Shown: one piece after another, positions 51,412 to 61,400 of the stretch
Numbering within the stretch: position 1 is the stretch's first letter
Layout of the letters: each line of letters starts with the position of its first letter
Notes under the pieces: model-generated
What the model was told of the DNA's origin: nothing
The model's input: the letters and a program-made list of their open reading frames with translations, nothing else
Databases searched by the model: none
Assembly (NCBI GenBank): GCA_964467985.1
Contig: CAYXTP010000012.1
Location: 1 to 64,000 of the forward strand
Source: GCA-2720975 sp964467985
GTDB taxonomy: Bacteria > Planctomycetota > UBA1135 > GCA-002686595
DNA length: 64,000 bases
Reading direction: 5' to 3'
Made by a program: the position numbers and the translations under genes

Positions 51412-54400
51412 TTACTTCCCGACTCCTCGGCCGGGACTCCAGGCAACGCCTGCCCGATCGAGTTCCTTCTCGAGTTTCGGCAGGAGCTTGGCCCTGACAG
51501 CCTCCAGCTTCTGCTCCACAGCCTTCATGCGCTTGAGCCCAATCGCCAGGCTCTCGCGATGCGAAGGCGAGGGACCGTAGGTGGACCAACTCGTACCCAT
51601 CGAAGCGACACTCAACCGACGTTGAATGGAGACCGCACCCGGGTCACCGGCTTCACCCCGGCGGGCGTCGCCGGAGAAGGCCAATTCCGCATCCTTGAGC
51701 TGCCGTTCGATGGCCGCCGCGCGGGCGTCCAAGGCATCCACGTCACCCGTTGCGCGTGCCAGCACCGAACGAATGGCACCCACGCGTTCTAGCAGGTCCG
51801 CCGTCAGCCCACCGATAGCGCCAGCACGACGATTGGCAGCTTCAAGCTCCAAGCCGAAGGCCGCCGCCGCCGCGGGACCCGCATTGGGCAAGGATCCCTC
51901 GCGTAGGGGTGTGACCTCGAAGGCCACCGCCTCATCCAGATCCGTCCATTCGCCTTCGACCTGCTTGCGCAGGGTCACGGTGTAGGTACCGGGAGCACTC
52001 AAAACACCGCCGCCATCACGGCCCCCGCGACCGGGATTGCTGGCCCGGGACCAGGCTCCGACGTCAGGTCGACGCAGGTCCCAGGTCACGCGGTGCATGC
52101 CCTTGCCCGTCTCACCGGCTAAGCGCCGCACGACGCCGCCCGAACCATCCCGCACGACCAACTCAACGGCCGGATCGGGCGCTAGGTCCTCTTCTCGCAG
52201 GGCCTCCCAGCCGGGCGTCGGCGTATCTCCGCCGTCCTTGGCCGCCTTGCCCTCAGCCTCTTGCCGCTCAGCCTTGCGGCTCTTGTAGCCGTCGCGCAGG
52301 TAGTAGGTGAATGTCGCGCCAAAGGGCGGATTGTCGGCCATGTAATAGGAGTCCCCTTGGGAGGCCTTGCCCCCTCCACCAAGAGTGGGCCGCGGGATGT
52401 ACCAATACGCGTCGCGCGCACCGAACAGGGCCCCCTCTTGGTCGAGCACGTCCGCGCTGACTTCGCGCAGGGAAGAGTAATCGTCCAAGACATAAAACCC
52501 GCGGCCAAAGGTGGCCCCCACCAGATCGTTCTCGCGGCGTTGAATGGCCAGGTCGCGGAAGGGAATGTTGGGCGTGCCGCCGGTGAGTTTGATCCACTGC
52601 TCGCCCGCATCCAGGCTGAAGAACACGCCGAACTCGGTTCCCAAGAACAGCAAGTCGGCCCGAACGTGATCCTGCACGAGCCGCCAACAGATGTGCCGGT
52701 CAGGCAGGTCGCCCACGATGGACTTCCAGGTCAAGCCACGGTCGGTGCTGTGCAGTAGGTAGGGCTTGAAGTCACCGGTCTTGTGGTTGTCCACACAGAC
52801 ATAGACACCGTCGGGGTTGAACAGGTCGGCCTTCAAGTCATTCACAAAGAACCCGTCTGCCACACCGGGAAGTGAGTCAACGGCACGCCAGGAACCGCCC
52901 CCATCTTCGCTGACCTGGATGCGGCCATCATCCGTACCGGCGTACAGAAGCCCTTGCACCAGGGGCGACTCCGAGAGCGATGTGATCGTCCCAAATTTCG
53001 ACATGGCCCGCAGATCCCACAGCGCGTCGACGCTCCACACCCGATCCATCATCGGTGTCAGGAAGCGGTCCGTCCCGTGGGTCAGGTCACCACTGATGGC
53101 CGTCCATTGATCTCCGCGATCGTCCGACCGCCACACGCGCTGACTGGCGTAATAGAGGCGTGTGGGCGAATGGGGACTGACGAGAATCGGAGCGTCCCAA
53201 TTGAAGCGATCGGTGGGCTCGTCCTCAGCGGGCTGGGGTTGGATGTAGACAATCTCGCCGGTACGTCGGTCCGTGCGCACCAGGTTGCCCTCTTGCCACT
53301 CCGAATAGACGATGTCCGAATTGCCCGGTTCGGTCGCCGGCTGATGCCCATCCGCAAACACGGTGATGAACCAATCGGCGTTGCGAATTCCGTTGTCACT
53401 GTCCGTGCGCGAGGGCCCGCCCTGGGTAGAGTTGTCTTGGGTTCCGCCATACACGTTGTAGAAGGGCTCGGCGTCGTCCACCGCGACCTTGTAGAACTGG
53501 GTCACTGGCAAGTTGGCCACGAACTTCCAAGACGCCCCCAAGTCGAAGGACTCGTACAGACCACCGTCGCAGCCGACCAACAAGTAGTTGGGGTCGCTGG
53601 GGTGAAAGGCGAGGGCGTGGTTGTCGGAGTGCTTGTTGGACTCCGGTACCTGGGCAAAGGTCTCGCCGCCATCGTGCGTGACATGCATGCGTACATCCGC
53701 CTGGTAGACCGTGCCCGGAGAGTGTGGGCTGGCGAAGAGCTCCTGGTAGTAGTGGGGTCCGGTACCCCCCGACAAGTAGTCGTTGCGCTTCGTCCAGCTC
53801 GCGCCGGCGTCGGTGGATCGATAGAACCCCCCTGAGTTCGCGCCCAGTTCGATGGTGGCGTAAACGATCGAGGAATCCTCCGGCGCCAGGGCAAGCCCGA
53901 TGCGGCCCTTGTCCGCGCTGGGTATGCCCTTGGTGAGCTGCTCCCAGGTTGCACCACCATCCACGGTCTTGAAGATGCCCGTCTCAGGGCCGCCATTGAG
54001 CAGGGCCGCCACGGTCCGCAAGCGTTGGTGCTTGGCTGCGTAGAGCACGTCGGGATTCCGCGGGTCGAGAATCACGTCGTTGACGCCTGTGTACTCGCCT
54101 CCAGCCAGGATCGAGTTCCAGGTCGTGCCCCCATCGGTGCTCTTGAAGAGCCCCCGTTCACCGCCGGCAGACCACAGCGGGCCCTGGGCAGCCACGTACA
54201 CCGTGTCCGAGTCGCGCGGGTCGATGAGGATCTTGCCAATGTGCTGGGTCTCCCGCAGGCCGACATTCGTCCAGCTCTCTCCGCCATCGTGACTCACGTA
54301 CACACCGTCCCCGAATCCCACGTGACGGCCACCCACGTTCTCGCCGGTGCCCAGCCAGATCGTGTCCGGTGCATTGGGGTCGATGGTGATGCATCCCGTC

Positions 54401-54729
54401 GAGTAGGACCCCTGATCATCAAAGATGGGTGTCCACGTCGTGCCGGAGTTGGTCGTTTTCCAGACGTTCCCGCTACCGACGGCCACGTACCAGATGTTGG
54501 GATTGTCCGGGTGCAAGGCGATGTCAGCGATGCGGCCCGACATCAGCGCGGGCCCTAGGCTGCGCAGTTTCAGCCCGGAAAAGGTCTCCGCGTTCAGCGG
54601 TGATTCCGGTTCGCTGGGCGCGTCCTCTTGAAGTACGGGTAGGGAGGCGCAAGAAGAAAGCACGAGACCAGAGAGGGTCAACAAGGCCATGACGGATGTA
54701 CCGGTGGAAATGCGAAGGGAGAGACTCAT
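51412..54729 (-). CDS. VPS10/BNR-repeat beta-propeller lipoprotein
   Basis: A 1105-residue lipoprotein (Cys27 after VLSS). Residues about 50-780 form sortilin/VPS10-like propellers with many BNR Asp-box blades such as VWKTTNSGTTWTPI, VYVSHDGGESWTNV, LFKSTDGGTTWNSI and FYRSTDAGASWTKR (S-x-D-x-G-x-T-W). A linker with GREVRDGSG-type strands leads to a C-terminal domain (about 880-1000) and a helical, probably coiled-coil end (VEQKLEAVRAKLLPKLEKEL). Members of this secreted family are common in Bacteroidetes and planctomycetes and are often mislabelled glycosyl hydrolases; catalytic activity is not established. Next on the same strand upstream is a sulfatase gene. Confidence 0.85.
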   Translation of the reverse strand: MSLSLRISTGTSVMALLTLSGLVLSSCASLPVLQEDAPSEPESPLNAETFSGLKLRSLGPALMSGRIADIALHPDNPNIWYVAVGSGNVWKTTNSGTTWTPIFDDQGSYSTGCITIDPNAPDTIWLGTGENVGGRHVGFGDGVYVSHDGGESWTNVGLRETQHIGKILIDPRDSDTVYVAAQGPLWSAGGERGLFKSTDGGTTWNSILAGGEYTGVNDVILDPRNPDVLYAAKHQRLRTVAALLNGGPETGIFKTVDGGATWEQLTKGIPSADKGRIGLALAPEDSSIVYATIELGANSGGFYRSTDAGASWTKRNDYLSGGTGPHYYQELFASPHSPGTVYQADVRMHVTHDGGETFAQVPESNKHSDNHALAFHPSDPNYLLVGCDGGLYESFDLGASWKFVANLPVTQFYKVAVDDAEPFYNVYGGTQDNSTQGGPSRTDSDNGIRNADWFITVFADGHQPATEPGNSDIVYSEWQEGNLVRTDRRTGEIVYIQPQPAEDEPTDRFNWDAPILVSPHSPTRLYYASQRVWRSDDRGDQWTAISGDLTHGTDRFLTPMMDRVWSVDALWDLRAMSKFGTITSLSESPLVQGLLYAGTDDGRIQVSEDGGGSWRAVDSLPGVADGFFVNDLKADLFNPDGVYVCVDNHKTGDFKPYLLHSTDRGLTWKSIVGDLPDRHICWRLVQDHVRADLLFLGTEFGVFFSLDAGEQWIKLTGGTPNIPFRDLAIQRRENDLVGATFGRGFYVLDDYSSLREVSADVLDQEGALFGARDAYWYIPRPTLGGGGKASQGDSYYMADNPPFGATFTYYLRDGYKSRKAERQEAEGKAAKDGGDTPTPGWEALREEDLAPDPAVELVVRDGSGGVVRRLAGETGKGMHRVTWDLRRPDVGAWSRASNPGRGGRDGGGVLSAPGTYTVTLRKQVEGEWTDLDEAVAFEVTPLREGSLPNAGPAAAAAFGLELEAANRRAGAIGGLTADLLERVGAIRSVLARATGDVDALDARAAAIERQLKDAELAFSGDARRGEAGDPGAVSIQRRLSVASMGTSWSTYGPSPSHRESLAIGLKRMKAVEQKLEAVRAKLLPKLEKELDRAGVAWSPGRGVGK

Positions 54730-54790
54730 GAGTTGGGACAGAGCCTAATGGATCGACGCCCTTTCCGGGCGACCGCCTGAACCCAGATGG

Positions 54791-56314
54791 TTAGCGCGCG
54801 GGGACGCTACGGCCACTCGCCACGTACTTGCGCGCCAACTCGACCATGGACTCGACGATCTCCGGATGATCCAGGAATACGTTGTTCGTCTCGCCCGGAT
54901 CCGTCTGCAAATCGTAAAGCTGCCCAGCCGCCTCACCCGGTCCCACTGGAACCCTGGAGGGTTGCGTCCAGCCGCCGCTCCCGCGCCCGAAGATGAGCTT
55001 CCACTTGCCCTGCCGCAAGGCGAAGAGCCCGTCGATCGAATGGAGCATGGTCGCTTCGCGCAGGGGCGTTTTCTGGATCTCGCCCTTCCACAGCCCAAGC
55101 AGACTGTAGGAGTCCTGTCCAGCGTCCTCGCCAAGCGGGTGATCCACCACATCCGCTAGCGTCGCAAAGATGTCCGTGTGGCAGGTGATCTCGTCCGTAA
55201 CCGTGCCCGCCTGCACCACACCGGGCCAACGCACGATGAACGGCACGCGGTGCCCTGCCTCGTGGATGTCGGCTTTGATCCCGCGCCAGGGAGCATTGGG
55301 GTCGTGCCCAGTCTCAACGGTTACCGACCGGACATCGCCACACATGTCTTCTCCACTGCGAGCCGGCGAGCCATTGTCCGAAGCGAAGATCACGAGGGTC
55401 TCGTCTTCGATCCCGGCTTTCTCAAGCGCCTTCAGCACTCGTCCCACGCTGTGGTCTACCTGGTACACAAAGTCGCCGTAGATCCCAGCTTCGCTCGTGC
55501 CCTCGAACTCGGCCAGAGGCGCGATCGGCGTGTGGGGCGCAGGCATGGTGAAGTACAGGAAGAAGGGACGCTGGGGAACGGCCGCGCGTGCTTCGATGTA
55601 AGCCACAGCGCGCTCGGTCAACTCAGGAAGTTCCCGTTCGGGCATCCAACCCGGCGACATGGGCCCCGGCACTCCGAAGAACTGGTCCAGCTTGGTCTCG
55701 GTAGGCTCCACCAGTGGGTGATCATCTTCGATGAAGCAGTAGGGCGGGAAATTCGGCACGTCGTGTCCGAAGTAGTGATCAAAACCCCGGGTCGTCGGCC
55801 CACCGAGGATCGGTTGTGAGAAATCCACTTTGACGTTGTCCAACCCGCGGCCCCCACCGAAGTTGGGCGATCGCCCTTCGGTGATCGGCCAGTCCCAGCC
55901 CAGGTGCCACTTGCCGATGCAAGCGCTGTGATACCCGTGCTGGCCAAGCATGGCGGGCAGGGTGAGGCGGTCCTCTTCAATCAGCGGTGGATCCCACTCG
56001 AGCAAGACCGACTGCTGCAACCAGGTGCGCCAGGCGTAGCGGCCGGTGAGAATTCCGTAACGCGTGGGTGAACATACGGCCGAGGGCGAGTGAGCATCCA
56101 GGCCACGCAATCCCTGCGCCGCGAGTCGGTCGAGGTTCGGCGTGGGGATCTTGGACGCGGGCTGATAGCAACCCAAGTCTCCGTAACCCAGGTCATCGGC
56201 CAGGATCAGAATCACGTTGGGATTGCGCGCTTCGGAGGGCTCCGCCCGCGGTGTAGGTTCCTCTGCGCAGGAACCCAACAGGAATAGACAGCCGAGTGAA
56301 AACGCGCTCCTCAC
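54791..56314 (-). CDS. Arylsulfatase, formylglycine-dependent (lipoprotein)
   Basis: A 507-residue type I sulfatase. Lipidated Cys16 follows LLGS. NVILILADDLGYGDLG supplies metal ligands Asp40 and Asp41, and SAVCSPTRYGILTGR holds the modification motif C-x-P-x-R with Cys81 to be converted to formylglycine and Arg85. FASDNGSP gives the second metal pair. C-terminal domain ends in ARKYVASGR. It starts with GTG 56314, 22 bp from the divergent hemolysin III gene. The family hydrolyses sulfate esters of polysaccharides or aryl compounds; the outer-membrane anchoring suits marine sulfated glycans. Unlike the gene at 46025 it has an intact active site. Confidence 0.92.
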   Translation of the reverse strand: MRSAFSLGCLFLLGSCAEEPTPRAEPSEARNPNVILILADDLGYGDLGCYQPASKIPTPNLDRLAAQGLRGLDAHSPSAVCSPTRYGILTGRYAWRTWLQQSVLLEWDPPLIEEDRLTLPAMLGQHGYHSACIGKWHLGWDWPITEGRSPNFGGGRGLDNVKVDFSQPILGGPTTRGFDHYFGHDVPNFPPYCFIEDDHPLVEPTETKLDQFFGVPGPMSPGWMPERELPELTERAVAYIEARAAVPQRPFFLYFTMPAPHTPIAPLAEFEGTSEAGIYGDFVYQVDHSVGRVLKALEKAGIEDETLVIFASDNGSPARSGEDMCGDVRSVTVETGHDPNAPWRGIKADIHEAGHRVPFIVRWPGVVQAGTVTDEITCHTDIFATLADVVDHPLGEDAGQDSYSLLGLWKGEIQKTPLREATMLHSIDGLFALRQGKWKLIFGRGSGGWTQPSRVPVGPGEAAGQLYDLQTDPGETNNVFLDHPEIVESMVELARKYVASGRSVPAR

Positions 56315-56336
56315 GGGGCCATGTTACGGTTTGAGC

Positions 56337-56972
56337 ATGGAACGCAAGTGGGATCGCCGGGAGGAACTTCTGAATGCCGGGGTCCACGGCATCGGGTTCG
56401 TCGCCGCCCTGGCACTGCTGCCTTTCTTGCTCCACGAGGCCGCACAACGTGGTAGCGCCTTGCACATCACAGGCTGCGCAGTGTTCGGCACCTCCATGCT
56501 CGCCACCCTGGCCGCCTCCACGATCTACCACGCCTCCGTCCACCCCCGCCGCCGCCGGGTGCTGCGTGTTGTCGACCACGCCAGCATTTTCTTGATGATC
56601 GCCGGCTGCTACACGCCCTTCTGCCTGACGAGCCTTCCGGGCGCCTGGGGCTGGACACTGTTCGGTGTCGTCTGGGGAGTGGCCAGTTTCGGTGTGGTCT
56701 TCAAGTTGATCTTCACCGGACGCCACGAACACCTCTCCCTGCTGCTCTACCTGGGTCTGGGCTGGGCCGGCATGATCGCGATCGGCCCTCTGATCGACTC
56801 ACTGCGCACCTCCGCACTGGTGCTCATCTTCTGCGCCGGAGCGGCCTTCACCGTCGGCGTCGGTTTCTACGTGCACGACCACAAGCGCTGGTTCCATCTG
56901 CTTTGGCACCTGTTCGTGATGGTCGGCTGCGGCTGCCTATACGGCGCCGTATTCGCCGAGTTGCCCGTCTGA
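56337..56972 (+). CDS. Hemolysin III family (PAQR) membrane protein
   Basis: A 211-residue seven-helix protein starting at ATG 56337. The family residues are visible: NAGVHGIGFVAALA in the first helix, the S-x-x-x-H of ASTIYHAS, the Asp in VVDHASIFLMIAGCYTP, and HLLWHLFV at the end, which together form the zinc-hydrolase site of PAQR receptors and bacterial YqfA/HlyIII. Bacterial members are thought to be membrane hydrolases or lipid regulators rather than true hemolysins. It is divergent from the sulfatase and convergent with the porin. Confidence 0.9.
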   Translation: MERKWDRREELLNAGVHGIGFVAALALLPFLLHEAAQRGSALHITGCAVFGTSMLATLAASTIYHASVHPRRRRVLRVVDHASIFLMIAGCYTPFCLTSLPGAWGWTLFGVVWGVASFGVVFKLIFTGRHEHLSLLLYLGLGWAGMIAIGPLIDSLRTSALVLIFCAGAAFTVGVGFYVHDHKRWFHLLWHLFVMVGCGCLYGAVFAELPV

Positions 56973-56991
56973 TTTTCCCGCCGGACCCGGC

Positions 56992-58206
56992 CTAGAAGTG
57001 CAACTGCAGTCCAAACAGGAACGCGCTCTCCCCACCTTCGAAGCGACCGTCGATGAGCACATCGTCCGAGTAGACGCTGTGGACAAGAGCCTGGCGCAGG
57101 ATCATGTGTCGGTTCATGACCCAGTTGAGGCCCAGGGACAGGCTGCGGATTGCGGGGGTGTACGTGCCCGGCGCGACGAGGCCCTGGGACAACAGGCTCT
57201 CATCGGAACGCAACTCCGAGAGCCGCGCGGTCAAGACCCAGGCCCCGCGCCCCGTCCCGGTTGACGGGTTGAAAGGTTGGTCGGGCTCCACGCCTTTGAA
57301 TGACTTGCTTTCACCGGTCAGCACGTGGGCCAGTTCCAGATAGGAACCGGCGAAACTCACGTCAGCGCCTCCCGTCGCCCCGACCATGTCCTGCTCAACG
57401 TGCAGGTACTCCGCCTGCACGAACCACGGCCCGTCAAACCAGGCCGCTTCGAAACCCAGCCGCAGACGATCCCCGTTCAAACGCGTACCGGCAGCCATGC
57501 GGATGACCTCTTGGCCGGCCGCGTTTTCCACGTGCAAACCGCTGGCGTCCATGTGCACTGCATCCGTCGTCGCCCCCACACCCAGTTGCAAGTTGCGCCA
57601 GGGGGAGGCGTCCTCTCCCGCATGGGGGTGCAACATCACGCGCCCGGCCAGGTTCACGCTGGCCTCAGCATCCCCCGACTCCACTCCATCGGTGGCGCTC
57701 AGCCCGTATTCCCAGCGCCCCGACTCGTTCTTGCCGTTCAAGAACAGGCCCTGCTCCTCCGCCGGCGAAAACTGATTCAGAATCGAGAAGCGCGTGAAGT
57801 CGATGTGTCGCCTGCTGCGCACCTCTTCTAGTCCGAAGGGCACCTTCATGCGCCCCACCATGAGCAGCCCCTTGTCAGAGAGCACGTTCATGCCAACCCA
57901 GGCCTCCTCCAACTCCACGTCATCCGCCGTGAACTTGGGTTCCAGCCTGAAGCGCAGGGAATCGTCCAGCACACCCGCAAGCTCCGGCCGCATGCGAGTC
58001 AGCTCAACTCCCGCCCTAGGCGATCGCCCACGACCCAACACCGACCCGGTGATCTGAAACAGCCCCTCCAGCACAATCTCACTTCGACCATCTGCCGAGA
58101 CCCAGCGGGGACCCACGTAGGGATCGGGGGGGACGGGCGCCTGAGCGCGCACCCCGTTCGGAAGCAGCAGGAACAGGAGCAGACTCAGGGAGGACTTGGA
58201 GTTCAT
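56992..58206 (-). CDS. Porin of the phosphate-selective O/P (OprP/OprO) type
   Basis: A 404-residue outer-membrane protein from ATG 58206 (signal peptide 1-22 ending VRAQ); the longer frame to 58275 is unlikely. The barrel pattern reads ELTRMRPELAGVLDDSLRFRLEPKFT early on, the family block VGRMKVPFGLEEVRSRRHIDF, and it closes with FGLQLHF, an aromatic C-terminus suited for outer-membrane insertion. In proteobacteria such 16-strand porins take up phosphate or pyrophosphate; specificity here is unknown. A 265-bp gap separates it from the gene cluster further upstream on the same strand. Confidence 0.82.
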   Translation of the reverse strand: MNSKSSLSLLLFLLLPNGVRAQAPVPPDPYVGPRWVSADGRSEIVLEGLFQITGSVLGRGRSPRAGVELTRMRPELAGVLDDSLRFRLEPKFTADDVELEEAWVGMNVLSDKGLLMVGRMKVPFGLEEVRSRRHIDFTRFSILNQFSPAEEQGLFLNGKNESGRWEYGLSATDGVESGDAEASVNLAGRVMLHPHAGEDASPWRNLQLGVGATTDAVHMDASGLHVENAAGQEVIRMAAGTRLNGDRLRLGFEAAWFDGPWFVQAEYLHVEQDMVGATGGADVSFAGSYLELAHVLTGESKSFKGVEPDQPFNPSTGTGRGAWVLTARLSELRSDESLLSQGLVAPGTYTPAIRSLSLGLNWVMNRHMILRQALVHSVYSDDVLIDGRFEGGESAFLFGLQLHF

Positions 58207-58471
58207 CGGAATCATGCCGTTGAAGCAGTGCGCGGGGACAGCCCGAGAGACTTCTGTTGTCCGCGACGGGCGCACCGCCCTAGCCGTGAAACAGCGCGGG
58301 TCTCACCCAACTCGCTGGCGTTTTCGTGAGTCACCTCCCAAGTATGCCAAGGCCCTTCAGATGTTCGCACTGATCCCCGGCCGAAGATACGAACTGCCGC
58401 GTACGAGCCCAAGTCAGCGCCTGAAGAACGCATCCGCCAAAGACCCTCCTGTCGTCGGAGCTCAAGTCTTA

Positions 58472-61400
58472 TCAGGGCAATTCGATGCGCACGAGACCTT
58501 CCGCGTGAGCAGGCACGACTACGATTTGCTCGAACGACTCTCCCCCAGGCAAGGTGACGTGCAACGTGTATTCCCCGTTGGGCACGCCACTCAACTCCAC
58601 GCTCCCATCCGCCGCACTCACCAAACCCGAAGGCCCGGTGCTGACACGACCCTCCCCAAGCCACACCGAAGCTCGGGTCCCACGTTCCTCGCTGGTGAAT
58701 TCAACGGTCAAGCCTCCCATGGGCGACCCTTCCTTGCTGAGTTCCACACGAATCCCCCCCAGGCGGCGCACCTCAAAAACCTGCTGCTGCCCGGGATCAG
58801 GCGCACGCAGGGCGAAGACGTCCGGCCAGTAGCCCCCACTCTGAATCTGAACCACATAGTCGCCCGCGGCCAGCGGGCCAAAGGGCACCTGGCCGGCCCC
58901 ATCGCTGCTGGAGAGATCCAAGATCGCCCCCGCGAGAGAGTGGTGCAATGACAGGCTGATCCCATCCACCGCCTGCCCCCTCTCGCGCGCCGAGGCCAGA
59001 ATGGGATAGTCACATTCGTAGGGAACGAGGATGGGTTCATCTGGACTACTGGGACCCAGGGTCACCTCTTGAATCTGCCCCACCGAACTGCCGGGCCCGG
59101 TCGCGTAAAGCAGGACGCGTCTCTCGGTGACGTCTCTCAAAGTCAAGCGCCCCTGAGCGTCGCATCCGGTGGACAACCAGCCTGTCACGGATTCCAGAGG
59201 CGGCACACCGACACGCACCCGCGGCCCGGGCACAGGCTGCCTCTTCGAATCCACGAACAGCAAGTGATGGGCCTGTCCATGAACTTCAAGAGTGATGCGG
59301 TCACCGCCGTTATCCGAAGTCGTCACCCAATCAGTCACAATTAGGTTCCGCAAGTGGTCCATGACCGTAAAGACCATGCGCTCGCCAGGGGGGAGGGACA
59401 ATTCGACCTGCAGGTTCTCGTCGAAGGTCTCGAGGCGACGGAGGGCCCCGGAGCGTTTTGAGTCTCGGTAGACGTTTAGGAATATCAAGTCGGGAATCGT
59501 GACTCCCTCGTCGAGAACCAACTCGACAACACTCCGGGGGCCGAACTCCACATAGACTTCAATACGGTTCTCCTGTGATGCTCTGACCGAAAACCAAGTG
59601 TCGATTCGGCGGTGCATGTTCTCGGGCTGGACCGACAGGCGGTGATTCCCAACTTCCACCTGGCCAAACCGAGCGTAGCCGCTCGCATCGAAAGACTGGG
59701 GGGGATGGCGATAGAGTGTGGCCGTGTAGCTGCTGAAGTCCTCTTTTTGATAGGAATACAGCTGTACCTCAAGGGCCTGGAAGCGCTCCAGGGAGATGAC
59801 CCCCACGTTGTGGGGAGACTCGTGGACCCGGCCAAGGAGCTTGCTGTACGGACTGAAACCCGCTGCCTCCACGCGCAGGGCCGCGTTCATCGGCGCGAGA
59901 GGAAGTCCCTCGAATTCCCCTAGGCCATCCGTGTAAACGGGATCCTCCCAGACATCGAGGATGAGTGTGTCGGACGCAGAATGCGGAATCACTTTGGCTC
60001 CGACGATGGACTTGCCCGTAGTACCATCCACGACGCGGCCGAAGCTCGCTATAGAATCGGTGAGCTCCAATTCAACGAACGGGACCGCAGCACTTAACTC
60101 GTCAGAGTCGGACACGCCCGGGGCTTGAACCGTGACCACCTCCGAAGGGGCCGTTCCGTCGCTAGTTGCGAGTACGTGCACATCGCCTACGGGGATTGCA
60201 TCCAAAACGAATCTCCCGTCCGGTGCATTCCTGAAGCTCTCCGTTACGCGGCTCTCGCGACTAGCTCCCCCCCAATAGGTCACGTCGAAGTCTTGGACTG
60301 GAGCGCCACGGTAGATGCATCGACCTTCCACGTAGGCAGCCCGTTGCATGTCCAGAAGAAAGCCCTCGGCGGCGCTTGCAGCGGGCATATTGAAGGGACC
60401 ATAGGACATTGTGGCGAATCCATCGGCACTAACCCGCACGTAGACCTCCGCCTCAGGTAGGGACTCCAAGATCGCAACCCCGTCCGCAGGCGTGCGCATG
60501 TGGTAGTCCATCCAACCCTCAGCCGTCTTCCACCTCGCGGAGACGAGAGCGTTAGCAATGGGGTCCGTCGCTTCGTCACGGATGATCAGACGCAACCCGG
60601 AGCCGCTGCTCCACGCGAAGTCTGCCAGTACGTCCTGAGGGCTGTCCAAATGGACACGCTCTTCGGAGGGTGTCACGCCCTCTCCCTGCATGCGGAACAC
60701 ATATTCCCCCGGTCCTATCCACGGCACAGACGGGGCGCTCCAGGCACCATCCCGCCCTATGGCCGCTGTGGCCAAGGGCTTGCCCCACTCATCCCGCAGG
60801 GCCCCGGGCACACGGTTCGTCTCCCCACCGCGAACGAGAATAGTGCAACTGTCTAGTGCTTCAGGCGTCGGCGCGCCCGTTACCTGGCCACGAGCTACGA
60901 AACCTTCAACGAGAGTCAGGGTGATTCCCCCGCCCACGGCGCTATGTTCGCCGAGCCAGAGAGGACTTGACCGACCCGCTTGAGTTGCCAGTAATAGGGA
61001 TGGATTGGGTAGGGGGCAGAGGTCCACGAACCCATCCAGATCGGACAGGTAGGTGCGTTCCACAAGCCGTTCGGCCACTCCCGCGATCCAACCAACGGAT
61101 TGGACTTGTGCCGCGGCCACGGGTTCCCCACCGGCATCCACAACGCGCACCCTCACCGGATCTGCCGCCTCCATTGTGAAGTGAATCGAGTCCTGTTTCG
61201 GCTCGAGTTCAACGAGAGCCGCCATGTGCTGAGGAGAAGTCACATAGACATAACTGCCCTGAACACCCAACTTGGGTGCCCGAGGAAAGCCAAAGTGTGC
61301 AACGGTCATTGCACTCGAGTTCACGGCCACGTCCAGGCTCTCTTTTCCCCTTGCCGCGTTGCCAATCAGACTCGTCTTCCACCAAGGCGTCTGGCTTGTC

